Part shown: in pieces, positions 41,119-50,311 of the stretch
Layout: the number at the start of each line of letters is the position of its first letter
Numbering within the stretch: the stretch's first letter is position 1
Source of the DNA: JANXVR01 sp034667405
GTDB taxonomy: Bacteria > Actinomycetota > UBA4738 > HRBIN12
Assembly (NCBI GenBank): GCA_034667405.1
Contig: JAXDJX010000026.1
Coordinates: 1-64,000 of the forward strand
DNA length: 64,000 nucleotides
Direction: 5' to 3'
Notes under the pieces: generated by a model
What the model was told of the DNA's origin: nothing
The model's input: only the letters and a program-made list of their open reading frames with translations
Databases searched by the model: none
Translations under genes and position numbers: made by a program

Positions 41119-41315
41119 GGCAGATCCCGGCGCCTGCGGACCGTCAGGACCAGGGCTGCGGGTACGACACCTGTGAGCACGATGAGAACGTCCGCAACGA
41201 TGTCGTCAGAGCACACGTCGCCCTCGCGGCAGATCGTTGGCTGCACGAAATGGATGGCGGCAAGAGCGCCGGCTAGGAGAAGGGCGGCCACCAACCAGCG
41301 GAGGACTCTCATCAC
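41115..41315 (-). CDS. Small two-helix membrane protein, 66 residues
   Basis: The product has two hydrophobic segments (about 3-23 and 38-58) flanking a loop with two cysteines (TICREGDVCSDD) that could form an extracytoplasmic disulfide, and a basic tail RRRRDLP. It is translationally coupled to the exonuclease. The GTG start is used. No family known. Confidence 0.6.
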   Translation of the reverse strand: MMRVLRWLVAALLLAGALAAIHFVQPTICREGDVCSDDIVADVLIVLTGVVPAALVLTVRRRRDLP

Positions 41316-41331
41316 GGCGCCAATCTACGCC

Positions 41332-41680
41332 TCACGGGCACAGCGACGCACGGGCGAGAACGCGGCAGACCTGCGCGGGCGATGCGTTGGTGGAACTCGA
41401 GGCGAGAAGGAGCCGATCGGGCCCGCCGCTGATCACCTGTTCGGGCCGCATCGCGCCGTCGGGCCAGGCGGCGATGCATACCTTGTTGCCGGCGCGGTCC
41501 GCAGCGCTGCCGAAGGATCACGTGGTCGTGCCCACCCCGGAGGTCTTCGAGCCCGTCGAACAGCACCCTGGCGGAGCGCTCGGTGACCTCGCCTCGGAGC
41601 TCCGCGACACGACACGCCAGCGGGGGCTTGGCCGAGCGCATCAGCGCAACGACATCCTGGAACGTAGGCAACGGTTCCAT
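41332..41680 (-). pseudogene. Apparently frameshifted gene of unknown function
   Basis: Two frames look like halves of one protein. From the ATG at 41680 the frame is protein-like up to GGHDHVI (MEPLPTFQDVVALMRSAKP and onward). The +1 frame then continues as SAADRAGNKVCIAAWPDG and on to a stop at 41332-41334, with markedly more G/C-ending codons than the continuation of the first frame. Skipping one C in ATCC near 41513 would join them as DHVIFGSAADR. The first frame alone stops at 41312 with a 4-bp overlap to the next gene, which argues the other way. Sequencing error or real mutation cannot be separated here. Confidence 0.5.
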
Positions 41681-41775
41681 CGACTTACCCGATCGATCGG
41701 TTCGGCGCAGCGTAGCGGAGGTGGGCGTCAGGCGTTAGAGTCATCGGGAGCATCCGGACCTTAGGGAGGCATGTG

Positions 41776-41892
41776 ATGGCCAGCAAGGACAAGGGCGGAT
41801 CGAAGGGCAATAAGAAAGCCGCGTCTTCGACCCTGAAAGAGAAGCGAGAGGCGAAGAAGGCGAAGAAGTCGGGCAAGTCCAGCAGCAGCTAG
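41776..41892 (+). CDS. Lysine- and serine-rich small protein, 38 residues
   Basis: ATG at 41776 has GGGAGG six to seven bases upstream and the frame ends TAG at 41892. The sequence is dominated by Lys, Ser, Gly and Ala (MASKDKGGSKGNKK, KEKREAKKAKKSGKSSSS). It is likely disordered and nucleic-acid or polyanion binding. No domain is recognised. It is convergent with the nitrilase-like gene. Confidence 0.55.
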   Translation: MASKDKGGSKGNKKAASSTLKEKREAKKAKKSGKSSSS

Positions 41893-41905
41893 CCCAACCC
41901 GAGGG

Positions 41906-42772
41906 TCAGTTCCGGCCGTCGAGCGTGCGGAGCGGTCCGTACAGCTCCGGCCGGCGGTCCCGGAAGAGTCCCCAGGCTGCCCGATTCTCCGCCACGGCGT
42001 CAAGGTCGAAGGTCGCCGTCAGCACCGCGTCCGCGTCGCGCGGGCCCTGGGCAACGAGTTCCCCTTCGTGGTCGGCGATGAACGATGAGCCGTAGAAGGT
42101 GACCGCAAGCGGCGCCTCCTCCCGCCCGTGGCGGTTCGCAGCGATCACCGGCATCACATTGGCGACCGCATGGCCCTGCATCACCCGAGTCCAGGGACCG
42201 CTCGAATCGACGGTCGGGTCCATTGGCTCGCTGCCGATCGCGGTGGGGTAACAGAGGATCTCCGCGCCGCCGAGGGCCAGTACCCGTGCTGCCTCGGGGA
42301 ACCACTGGTCCCAGCAGATGGCGAGACCGATGCGCCCGGCCGCGGTCTCCCACACCCGGAACCCGGTGTCGCCCGGTGAGAAATAGAACTTCTCCGAGTA
42401 GCCGGGGCCGTCGGGGATGTGCGACTTGCGGTAGATGCCGAGGACGCTGCCATCGGCGTCAACCACGACCACGGAGTTGAATCGGGCCTGCCCCGCGAGT
42501 TCATAGACGCTGACCGGGATCACCACCCCGAGTTCCCGTGCGACGGATCGGAACCGTTCAACGGTGGGGTGTCCTTCAACCGGGCGAGCGAGCCCGAAGA
42601 AGCGGTCGCTCTGCTCTTTCGGGAAATACGGGCTCTCGAAGAGTTCGGGAGGAAGGATCAGACGGGCTCCTCCGGCCGCCGCTTCCCGCACCGCAGCTTC
42701 GACCCTGTCCACGTTGGTGTCCCGTTCTGGAACGAAGGAGAGCTGAAGGGCCGCCACGGTGAGTTCGCGCAT
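41906..42772 (-). CDS. Carbon-nitrogen hydrolase, N-carbamoylputrescine amidase-like
   Basis: The 288-residue nitrilase-superfamily protein has the Glu-Lys-Cys triad at Glu43 (PPELFESPYF), Lys116 (YRKSHIPDG) and Cys153 (AICWDQWFPE). PELFESPYFP and the KSHIPDGPGYSEKFYFSPGD segment match N-carbamoylputrescine amidase (AguB), which releases putrescine, CO2 and ammonia. No agmatine deiminase gene is adjacent, so pathway assignment is tentative. Full length for the family. Confidence 0.85.
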   Translation of the reverse strand: MRELTVAALQLSFVPERDTNVDRVEAAVREAAAGGARLILPPELFESPYFPKEQSDRFFGLARPVEGHPTVERFRSVARELGVVIPVSVYELAGQARFNSVVVVDADGSVLGIYRKSHIPDGPGYSEKFYFSPGDTGFRVWETAAGRIGLAICWDQWFPEAARVLALGGAEILCYPTAIGSEPMDPTVDSSGPWTRVMQGHAVANVMPVIAANRHGREEAPLAVTFYGSSFIADHEGELVAQGPRDADAVLTATFDLDAVAENRAAWGLFRDRRPELYGPLRTLDGRN

Positions 42773-42781
42773 CGACCGAGC

Positions 42782-43900
42782 CTACTCGGAGGATCCCGCG
42801 GCTGCCGCTCGCTTGCGCTCCTGGCGGGCCGGGAAGTACGAGGGCTTGAAATGCCCGTCGGGGTAGCGATCCGACGACCATTCCGCGACCGGCGCCACCG
42901 TGATCTTGCAGATGCTGATGAGCGCCTTGTCGTAGTTCACCCGCCAACCGGAGAAGTCGAGCCATGCCTGGTCGCGGTCGGCTTTCATCGGCACGCCCGA
43001 GGAAGCCAGCCTGTCGAACGCCGCATCGAATTCCTCCCGTGTCACCGAGATCGGGTCCGTCGGTGCCGGGTCGATGTTCACCGGCTGATGGAAGAACTGC
43101 GCGATATGGACGAGACAGAGATAGCCGGCCCTGATCGCGAACTGCGGCTCCGGCCTGGGCGGGACGTCGACGCAGCTGCTGAAGAGCGCGGCGCCGTCCA
43201 ACAGCGCACCCGCGGACGTGATCCACGACTTGTCGCCGCGAGGCGAGCGGTAATACACCAGCGTGCTGTAGGTGGTGTGCGTCTCATCGACCTCGGCGAA
43301 CCAGTCCTCCCAGTCCTTCCACACCTGCTCGAGGTGATCGAACTTCCCCACCCGCCAGGATCGTTCGATCATCGTGATGCCCGAAGCCGGCTGCCCCGCC
43401 CAGACCTCGAGCTTGGTGACACCCACCTCGCGCCTGCTGAATGCCGAATAGAGGCTCGGCAGGTAGGTGATGAGCAGCGCCAGGAACACGAGCCCGATCC
43501 CCGCCTCGATGAACACCAGTATCGCGATGGGCAGTCCCGAGCGCGTCACAGATCCAAGCGTGAAGACCGATGACCCTGACAGCAGGAACGCCTCCCGCAT
43601 CGGGTGCACGCCCAAGGCGAAGAACATCAGGGTGTAGCCGGCCAGGATCAACAGGATCCACATGGCCAGCAGGGTGAGCAGCGCGACCGGGGCGTAGAAG
43701 GCCATGACCCTGTCCCGCTGCTCGTACGTGTGCCGGGCCGCCGCGCGGAGCCTGAACAGGCGACGGACGCTCACGAAGACGATCCGGGCCAGGAGCGCCT
43801 GCAGGGCACGTGGCACCAGGATCAGTCGGATCGCCGAACTCAGGGCGGCGAAGACCAGCAGCGCGCCGCAGATGAATGCCAGGATCTCCACCACGACCAT
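42782..43900 (-). CDS. Two-pore ion-channel-like membrane protein
   Basis: The 372-residue protein has an N-terminal helix (about 5-28), then two close helices (about 68-92 and 128-150). Between these lies MREAFLLSGSSVFTLGSV, a stretch placed like a pore helix and filter but without the TVGYG signature. A long cytoplasmic domain (residues 150-372) is rich in Trp and aromatic residues. I call it channel-like on topology only. It ends 9 bases before the nitrilase-like gene and is divergent from the amidohydrolase. Confidence 0.5.
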   Translation of the reverse strand: MVVVEILAFICGALLVFAALSSAIRLILVPRALQALLARIVFVSVRRLFRLRAAARHTYEQRDRVMAFYAPVALLTLLAMWILLILAGYTLMFFALGVHPMREAFLLSGSSVFTLGSVTRSGLPIAILVFIEAGIGLVFLALLITYLPSLYSAFSRREVGVTKLEVWAGQPASGITMIERSWRVGKFDHLEQVWKDWEDWFAEVDETHTTYSTLVYYRSPRGDKSWITSAGALLDGAALFSSCVDVPPRPEPQFAIRAGYLCLVHIAQFFHQPVNIDPAPTDPISVTREEFDAAFDRLASSGVPMKADRDQAWLDFSGWRVNYDKALISICKITVAPVAEWSSDRYPDGHFKPSYFPARQERKRAAAAGSSE

Positions 43901-43965
43901 CGAAGGAGCATACGGTCCCCGGCCCCTCGCTTGCGCCCGATACCCCGGGCGGGCAAGGATGGGGC

Positions 43966-45609
43966 GTGAGGTCGTTGCCGCCAGCCGACATCGTTATCCG
44001 GAACGCACGCGTCTACACGGTCGACCCGACCATGCCCTGGGCCGAGGCCGTGGCCGTGCACGGTGACCGGATCGGCTGGGTCGGGCCCGAGGACGAGGCG
44101 AACCACCACGTGGGTTCGGACACGATGGTCATCGATGCCCACCGCAACATGCTCCTGCCGGGGTTCATCGACACCCACAACCATGTCCGTTTGGGCTCCA
44201 ACCCGCTCGAGGTGAGCCTGTCGGGCCTCCAGACCTTGGACGAACTCAAGGCCCGGGTCCGCGCGTGGTCCGACGCGCAACCCGACCTCACCTGGATCGA
44301 AGGGGTCGGCTGGAACTACTCGGCGATCCCCGGCGGACGGCTCCCGACGTGGCAAGACCTGGACGGGCTGACGGGTGGGCGGCCGGCCTTCCTGTTCAGC
44401 TACGACGTCCACAACGTCTGGATGAACCGGGAAGCCATGGAGGTGTTCGGCATCACGCGGGAGACGGACACGGTGGCGTTCGGACATGTCGAAAAGGACG
44501 CGGCGGGGGACCCCACCGGGTTCGTCACCGGGTTCGCCGTGATGGGGATCAGCCGGAAGGGGCAGGCGGCGCTGGAAGGAGTGGTTCCGGGGTACGCCCG
44601 GGAACTCCAGTACACGCGGACCATGGAGAGCCTGGACATGGCGGTGGCCCTCGGGATCACCACCGTCGTGGAACCACAGAATTCGCCCGACGATCTGTGG
44701 ATCTTCGAACGAGCACGAGACGAAGGACGCCTCCGTTCGCGACTGATCGCCGCCATGTTCCATCCCGTCGGAACCACCCAGACCGAGGTGGCCGAGTTCG
44801 TAGCCGCGCGCGAGCGGCTCAACGATGACCGGCTCCGCGTGGCACCGATCAAGCTGTACATCGACGACGTCATCGAACCCTGGACGGCGGCGATGCTCGA
44901 GCCCTACGCCAACCGGCCCGGGGAGCGAGGCGAGACGTTCTGGGAGCCGAAAGCGTTCGGCGAGCTCATCACGGAACTCGAACGCCTGGACTTCCAGTGT
45001 CACATCCACGCGACGGGCGACCGGGGGATCCGGACCGCACTCGACGGCATCCAGATCGCGCGTGAAGCCAACGGCCCGACCGACCGGCGCCACCTCATGA
45101 TCCACACCGAATGCCTGACGGAGCAGGACATCCCGCGCTTCGCCGAGCTCGGCGTCGTGCCGGGGATGCAACCACGGCACTGCTCGCCCGACATCGTCGC
45201 CGACTGGCGGGAGAACGTCGGCCCCGACCGGTGGCGTTACGCGTGGGCGTTCCGTTCGTTGCACGACGCGGGGGCAACGCTTGCGTTCAGTTCTGACTGG
45301 AACGTCGCCGAGATGGACCCCATCGTCGGCCTCTACTCAGCGGTCACGCGCGCCACCCTCAGAGGGAAAGAGGCGTGGGTGCCGGAAGAGCGGATAGACC
45401 TCGCGACGGCGATCCGCGCGTACACGATGGGAGGCGCCCATGCGTGCTTCGCGGAGGACGACCGCGGATCCATCACGCCGGGGAAGTACGCCGATCTCAC
45501 GATGTTGTCCGCCGACCTGTTCGGCGCCGTCAAGCCCGATCCCCGCAAGCTCCTGGACACGAAGGTCACGCTCACGATGGTTGGCGGTTCGGTGGTGCAC
45601 GAGGCCTGA
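43966..45609 (+). CDS. Amidohydrolase-family metalloenzyme (amidohydrolase 3)
   Basis: The 547-residue protein starts at the GTG at 43966 with AAGGA upstream and ADIVIRNARVYTVDP, typical of the composite beta-sandwich. Metal ligands are visible in PGFIDTHNHV, in CHIHATGDRGIRTALD and in AFSSDWNVAEMDP. The C terminus ITPGKYADLTMLSADLF closes the sandwich. Members hydrolyse exocyclic amides or carbamates; the substrate is unknown. It lies just upstream of the sarcosine oxidase genes on the same strand. Confidence 0.88.
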   Translation: MRSLPPADIVIRNARVYTVDPTMPWAEAVAVHGDRIGWVGPEDEANHHVGSDTMVIDAHRNMLLPGFIDTHNHVRLGSNPLEVSLSGLQTLDELKARVRAWSDAQPDLTWIEGVGWNYSAIPGGRLPTWQDLDGLTGGRPAFLFSYDVHNVWMNREAMEVFGITRETDTVAFGHVEKDAAGDPTGFVTGFAVMGISRKGQAALEGVVPGYARELQYTRTMESLDMAVALGITTVVEPQNSPDDLWIFERARDEGRLRSRLIAAMFHPVGTTQTEVAEFVAARERLNDDRLRVAPIKLYIDDVIEPWTAAMLEPYANRPGERGETFWEPKAFGELITELERLDFQCHIHATGDRGIRTALDGIQIAREANGPTDRRHLMIHTECLTEQDIPRFAELGVVPGMQPRHCSPDIVADWRENVGPDRWRYAWAFRSLHDAGATLAFSSDWNVAEMDPIVGLYSAVTRATLRGKEAWVPEERIDLATAIRAYTMGGAHACFAEDDRGSITPGKYADLTMLSADLFGAVKPDPRKLLDTKVTLTMVGGSVVHEA

Positions 45610-45758
45610 CTTCGCATGGGGGCTGCCGGCGGTTCGTCCAAGCGACCCGAGGTCACGGGGATCCGTAGTGCCGCCCCTATCGACCCCTGTATCGTGAGGC
45701 CTCCTGCTACCCCCTGCGCCGCTGCGACGGTCTGACCCGAAGTCACAGGTGGTCCGCT

Positions 45759-45989
45759 ATGACGATCAAGATCCCGTGTCCCACCTGCGGCCCTCGCCCG
45801 TACACCGAATTCAGTTTCGGCGGTGAACTCCGAGCCCTCGACGCGGCGACGCCGGGCGAGGATTTCGTCCGGGTGTATCTCCGCGAGAACGCGCCGGGAT
45901 TGCAGGACGAGCGTTGGTTCCACGCGTTCGGTTGCCGTCGATGGTTCGGTTTGACACGCGACACGCTGACGAACCGGATCGAGCGCTAG
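45759..45989 (+). CDS. soxD: Sarcosine oxidase-type complex, delta subunit
   Basis: The 76-residue protein has CPTCGPRPYTEFSFGGE and WFHAFGCRRWFGLTRDTLT, the zinc-binding cysteines and conserved tail of the delta subunit of heterotetrameric sarcosine oxidase. It begins the four-gene cluster; its TAG overlaps the GTG of the alpha subunit (TAGTG). In better-known operons the order is B-D-A-G; here D comes first. Confidence 0.92.
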   Translation: MTIKIPCPTCGPRPYTEFSFGGELRALDAATPGEDFVRVYLRENAPGLQDERWFHAFGCRRWFGLTRDTLTNRIER

Positions 45990-48613
45990 TGGGGAGCATC
46001 GAGTTCGAGGGCAATCGGGTCCCGCTCCAAGACGGCGACACCGTCGGGTCGGCGCTCTATCGCTCCGGCGTTCGAACGTTCACGCGTTCGTTGAAGCACC
46101 ATCGTCGCCGTGGGCTCTACTGCCTCACGGGTGACTGTCCGAACTGTTTGGTCACCGTGGACGGACAGCCCGGCTGCCGGGCCTGCACCACGCCGGCTCG
46201 GGACGGCGCCAGCGTTCGCCGCGAATCCGGATGGCCCTCGACCGAACACGATGTCCTGAAGATCACCGATCACCTGCACCGGTTCATGCCGGTGGGTTTC
46301 TACTACAAGGTGTTCGTTCGCCCTCGGTGGGCGTGGGAGTTCGCGGAGAAGATCATCCGCCGGGCCACCGGGATCGGGACGCTCCAGCTGGATCGTCCTC
46401 CGACACAGAAGCCGAGCCGCCATGTCCACACCGATGTCCTGGTGGTTGGCGGAGGTCCTGCGGGGCTCGCCGCAGCGAAGGCGGCCGGCGCGACGGGGCA
46501 GCGCGTCATCCTCTGTGACGAAGGGACCCTCGGCGAGACGCTCGCCGAGGGCGCCATGCGCGACCGGGTCGCTGCATTGGCGGATGAACTGGCAGCGATG
46601 GATAACGTCACCGTGCTGGAACGCCATACCGCCATCGGGGTCTACGACGGCCCGCTGGTGCCCGTGGTTGGACCGAAGGAGCTCCTCCAGATCGACCCGG
46701 GGCGGGTCATCGTCGCCACGGGAGCGGTCGAGACGCACGCCGTGTTCCCGGGCAACGATCTCCCCGGCGTGTGGCTCGGCCGTGGAGCGGCGAGGATGGC
46801 CGGTGTCCACGGCATCGCTCCCGGTAACCGAGCCGTCGTCGTGGCCGACTCGATGGAGGGGATCCTCCATCTCGGCACCCTGAAGGCGGCAGGTGTGACC
46901 GTGGTCGCCGCCGTGGTCCCCGACGCGCTGGCGGCCGTGGTACCCGAAGGGATGGACGTCCTTCGCAACGGAACGATCATCGCGGCGGAAGGGCGGAGCC
47001 GTCTCACGGCTGTTCGTCTCTCGACCCAGGCGGGGGAGCGCAGGATCGAGTGCGACGCGCTCACCCTGTCGGTCGGGTCGGCGCCGCGCGACGGGCTGCT
47101 GAGGATGAGCGGAGATCTATCCGTGACCGGCGCCGGCGAGGTGGTCTCCCCGGGGTGCACCATCGAGGAGGCGGAGATGTCCGGCGCCACCGCGGGCACG
47201 GGTGGCGGCGAGGAGACACCTCGCGAACCCGATCCGGCTCCGATGGGCGCCGATGGTTACGTCTGTCTCTGCGCGGACGTGTCGGTCCACGACCTCGAGG
47301 CCGCCTGGAGCGAAGGGTGGCGTTCGTCGGAGATCTTGAAGCGCTACACCACCGCAACGATGGGACCCTGCCAGGGCGCCATGTGCGGCCGGCACCTCGC
47401 GGCCTTCGCGGCGGCCGGAGGCGCGACCACCCAGGCCGGCGCACGCACGACCGCCCGTCCCCCGGCGCGCACCGTCCGCTTGGGCGACATCGCAGGTGGG
47501 ATCAACGAGATCATCGAGAAACGAACGGCATTGCACGACACCCATCACTCGGCGGGGGCCAGGCTGGACTGGTCGGGAAGTTGGACGCGCCCCTATCACT
47601 ACGGTGATTGGAAGCAGGAGTACCTCGCGGTCCGCGAGCGCGTGTCGCTCATGGATGTGAGCACGCTGGGCAAGTTCCTCGTGGCCGGACGAGACGCACA
47701 GGCCTTGGTGGACCGTGTGTTCCCCACCAACGTGAACGATCTTTCCCCGGGACGCAGTCGCTACCTCCTGGCGCTGGACGAAGCCGGATACGTCATGGAC
47801 GACGGCCTGGTGTGCGCGCTTCCAGACGGCCGCTACTACCTCACCACCACATCGGGGGGTGCCGACAAGATGGAGGCGGGCCTTCGCAACTGGGCCGACC
47901 GGTTCGGTCTGCGCGCCCATGTGATGAATCAGACTCCGATGCTCGGCGCGATCAACGTCGCCGGTCCCCGCGCACGAGACCTGCTGTCGAAGCTCAGCAC
48001 GGACGATCTCTCGGCGGATGCGATCCGTTATCCCGGACACGCCGATGTGACCATCGCGGGCGTGCCCTGCCGCGCGGTGCGGGTGGGGTTCGTAGGCGAG
48101 CTGTCGTTCGAGCTCCATCATGCGCGGTCGCGGAGCGTCGAGCTGTGGAGCGCGCTCATGGAGGCCGGAGCGGAGTGGGACATCCGTCCGCACGGGCTCG
48201 ATGCACTCGACCTCCTCCGGATGGAGAAGGGCCATTTCTACCTGGCGCAGGACACGCTTCCCGACGATCACCCGGCGAAGCTCGGGCTGGACTGGGCGAT
48301 CGCGATGGACAAGGGCAACTTCGTCGGGCGTTCGTCGCTCGAACGGATGGCTGCGCTTCCGCTGGAGCGGAAACTCGTCGGGCTTCGGTTCGACTCCGAG
48401 CCGCAGCGCGGGGTGCCGCTGATGACGGGGGACCAGATCGTCGGCAGGGTGACATCGTGCGAGCATTCGCCCGTGCTCGGTTTCGGCGTGGGGCTGGGAT
48501 GGCTGCAAGCCCATGAGGGCGTGTTCCCCACCGAACTCACCGCGAACGGCGTCGCCTGTCGTGTCGTCTCCACTCCGTTCTACGATCCCGAGGGGGCGAA
48601 GCTCCGTGCTTGA
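45989..48613 (+). CDS. soxA: Sarcosine oxidase-type complex, alpha subunit with iron-sulfur motifs
   Basis: The 874-residue protein has a ferredoxin-like N-terminal domain, a FAD/NAD Rossmann domain (VVGGGPAGLAAA near 151-162), a BFD-like segment and a C-terminal GcvT/folate-binding domain (about 500-870). Classic sarcosine oxidase alpha subunits lack Fe-S ligands. This one has C45-x4-C50-x2-C53-x9-C63 and C426-x-C428...C461-x4-C466, so it may carry two [2Fe-2S] clusters. It may act as a dehydrogenase-type complex on sarcosine, dimethylglycine or another N-methyl amino acid, passing one-carbon units to tetrahydrofolate. GTG start coupled to soxD. Confidence 0.9.
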   Translation: MGSIEFEGNRVPLQDGDTVGSALYRSGVRTFTRSLKHHRRRGLYCLTGDCPNCLVTVDGQPGCRACTTPARDGASVRRESGWPSTEHDVLKITDHLHRFMPVGFYYKVFVRPRWAWEFAEKIIRRATGIGTLQLDRPPTQKPSRHVHTDVLVVGGGPAGLAAAKAAGATGQRVILCDEGTLGETLAEGAMRDRVAALADELAAMDNVTVLERHTAIGVYDGPLVPVVGPKELLQIDPGRVIVATGAVETHAVFPGNDLPGVWLGRGAARMAGVHGIAPGNRAVVVADSMEGILHLGTLKAAGVTVVAAVVPDALAAVVPEGMDVLRNGTIIAAEGRSRLTAVRLSTQAGERRIECDALTLSVGSAPRDGLLRMSGDLSVTGAGEVVSPGCTIEEAEMSGATAGTGGGEETPREPDPAPMGADGYVCLCADVSVHDLEAAWSEGWRSSEILKRYTTATMGPCQGAMCGRHLAAFAAAGGATTQAGARTTARPPARTVRLGDIAGGINEIIEKRTALHDTHHSAGARLDWSGSWTRPYHYGDWKQEYLAVRERVSLMDVSTLGKFLVAGRDAQALVDRVFPTNVNDLSPGRSRYLLALDEAGYVMDDGLVCALPDGRYYLTTTSGGADKMEAGLRNWADRFGLRAHVMNQTPMLGAINVAGPRARDLLSKLSTDDLSADAIRYPGHADVTIAGVPCRAVRVGFVGELSFELHHARSRSVELWSALMEAGAEWDIRPHGLDALDLLRMEKGHFYLAQDTLPDDHPAKLGLDWAIAMDKGNFVGRSSLERMAALPLERKLVGLRFDSEPQRGVPLMTGDQIVGRVTSCEHSPVLGFGVGLGWLQAHEGVFPTELTANGVACRVVSTPFYDPEGAKLRA

Positions 48614-49082
48614 GTTCTCAGCCACCCGGGTGAGCGTCGTGCAGGTCTTTGCCGAGCCGGGAGCCTTGGATGCGCTCACGCCGGCCGGTGCCACCCGATG
48701 CCGCGTGGCACCCGACGAGGCCATGTTCGTTCGGGAAGGTGGTGCGGCGCAAGCCCTCCTGCGGGATGCCGAGGCGGTCACCGCCGGGGATCCCGACGCG
48801 TTGATCGTAGATGGCACCGACGGCTGGGCCGTCTGGACGCTCGGAGGAGACCGGCTCCACGACGCGCTGGAACGGCTCTCCCACCTGGAACTCGACACTG
48901 CGAACGACGGGTTCACGCAAGGGGATGTTGCGCACATCCCCGCGCGCATCGTCATCGAGCACGGACGCGCGCATCTGTTCGTGGCCGCCATGTGGAAGTC
49001 CTACCTCCGTGATCGGATCCTCAGTCGTTGTGGGGACCTCGGAGCGACGGAGACGACCGACGGTTCGTGGGGTTCGCGATGA
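48606..49082 (+). CDS. soxG: Sarcosine oxidase-type complex, gamma subunit
   Basis: The 158-residue protein follows soxA with an 8-bp overlap from a GTG at 48606 and overlaps soxB by 4 bp. The pattern AWTLGGDRLHDALERLSHLELD, GDVAHIPARIVIEHGRAHLFVAAMWKSYLRDRIL fits the GcvT-like gamma subunit. The N terminus is poorly conserved, as usual. Assignment relies on position together with the C-terminal pattern. Confidence 0.8.
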   Translation: MLEFSATRVSVVQVFAEPGALDALTPAGATRCRVAPDEAMFVREGGAAQALLRDAEAVTAGDPDALIVDGTDGWAVWTLGGDRLHDALERLSHLELDTANDGFTQGDVAHIPARIVIEHGRAHLFVAAMWKSYLRDRILSRCGDLGATETTDGSWGSR

Positions 49083-50287
49083 GCGGTCTCCTCCGCAAGC
49101 GCACGTACCTCAAGCGAACGGACGTCCGGCCCCACTACGACGTGGTCATCATCGGCGGCGGCGTCAACGGGCTGAGTCTCGCGTACAACCTGGCCGCCAA
49201 CCACGGGATCAAGAACGTGGCGGTGTTCGAACGAGCCTACATCGGTGGAGGTGGGAGCGGGCGCAACACCCAGGTGGTGCGCGCCAACTACAACACGCCC
49301 GAGACCGTGCCGCTCTACAAGGCGAGCTTGGAGATCTGGCAGACGCTGAGTCAGCGCCTGGACTTCAACATCATGTTCACCACCGCCGGCGAACTGGATC
49401 TGGTGCACACCATCGATGCGCTCGAGGTGGAGCGGGACAAATCGCTGCTCAACCGGGCGTATGGGGTGCAGACCGACATCCTGGGCCCCGACGAGGTGTT
49501 GGAGAAGTGTCCGCACGTCGATATGTCGGGCGGTGGCGAGTTGCCGGTCATCGGCGCCAGCTATCACCCACCGGGTTCGATCGCCCATCACGACTCAGTG
49601 GTGTGGGGGTTCGCGGCCGCCGCACAGCGGCTGGGGGTTCACATCCACGAAGGCGTCGGCGTGACGGGGATCGACGTCAAGGACGGCGTGTGCTCGGGGG
49701 TGCAGACCGATGCCGGGCCGGTGAGCACCGGCGCGGTGGTGAGCGCTGTGGCAGGGTACTCGTCGATCGTGGCGGCGATGGCCGGGTTGCAGCTGCCGAT
49801 CAGCACGCACCCCCTGCAGGCCTTCGTCACCGAACCGTACGCCCACGTGTTCGACGGGTTGATCAGCTCGATGGACCTCTACGTCTACATCTCGCAGACC
49901 GCGCGCGGGGAGTTCCTGGTGGGTGCCGAGATCCTGCCCTACAACACCTATTCGACGCGTTCGACGTTCGACTTCCTGGCCGAGGCCGCCCGGCGTTGCA
50001 TCATGTTCCTGCCCTTCGTCGCGAACGCGCGTGCGATGCGGCAGTGGACGGGTGTCTGCGACATGACGCCCGATTCCTCACCGATGTTGGGAGCGACCGA
50101 GGTCAAGAACTTCCACCTGATGGCGGGGATGGGGACATGGGGTTTCAAAGGCTCGCCCATCTTCGGGAAGCTGCTGGCCGAGGCATTGGTGACGGGGCGG
50201 ATGCCCGAACTCATCGCACCGTTCGCGGTGGACCGGTTCGAGCGCGATCGGATGGTGCCGGACGCGGCCAGCGCCGGCACGCACTAG
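49079..50287 (+). CDS. soxB: Sarcosine oxidase-type complex, beta subunit
   Basis: The 402-residue flavoprotein has the FAD motif YDVVIIGGGVNGLSLAY (residues 20-36), SGRNTQVVRANY near 60 and GSIAHHDSVVWGFA near 180, where the His fits the residue carrying covalent FMN in sarcosine oxidase beta. The ending segment NFHLMAGMGTWGFKGSPIFG closes the substrate site. It is the catalytic subunit that oxidises the N-methyl group. The ATG overlaps the soxG stop (ATGA). Confidence 0.92.
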   Translation: MSGLLRKRTYLKRTDVRPHYDVVIIGGGVNGLSLAYNLAANHGIKNVAVFERAYIGGGGSGRNTQVVRANYNTPETVPLYKASLEIWQTLSQRLDFNIMFTTAGELDLVHTIDALEVERDKSLLNRAYGVQTDILGPDEVLEKCPHVDMSGGGELPVIGASYHPPGSIAHHDSVVWGFAAAAQRLGVHIHEGVGVTGIDVKDGVCSGVQTDAGPVSTGAVVSAVAGYSSIVAAMAGLQLPISTHPLQAFVTEPYAHVFDGLISSMDLYVYISQTARGEFLVGAEILPYNTYSTRSTFDFLAEAARRCIMFLPFVANARAMRQWTGVCDMTPDSSPMLGATEVKNFHLMAGMGTWGFKGSPIFGKLLAEALVTGRMPELIAPFAVDRFERDRMVPDAASAGTH

Positions 50288-50311
50288 CGGCCGTCGAGCC
50301 GGCCCGGCCTG

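Noticed and set aside
47117..48991. 624-codon minus-strand frame inside the sox operon
   Set aside because: It is antisense to soxA and soxG, which have clear homology. The antisense product has no recognisable motif.
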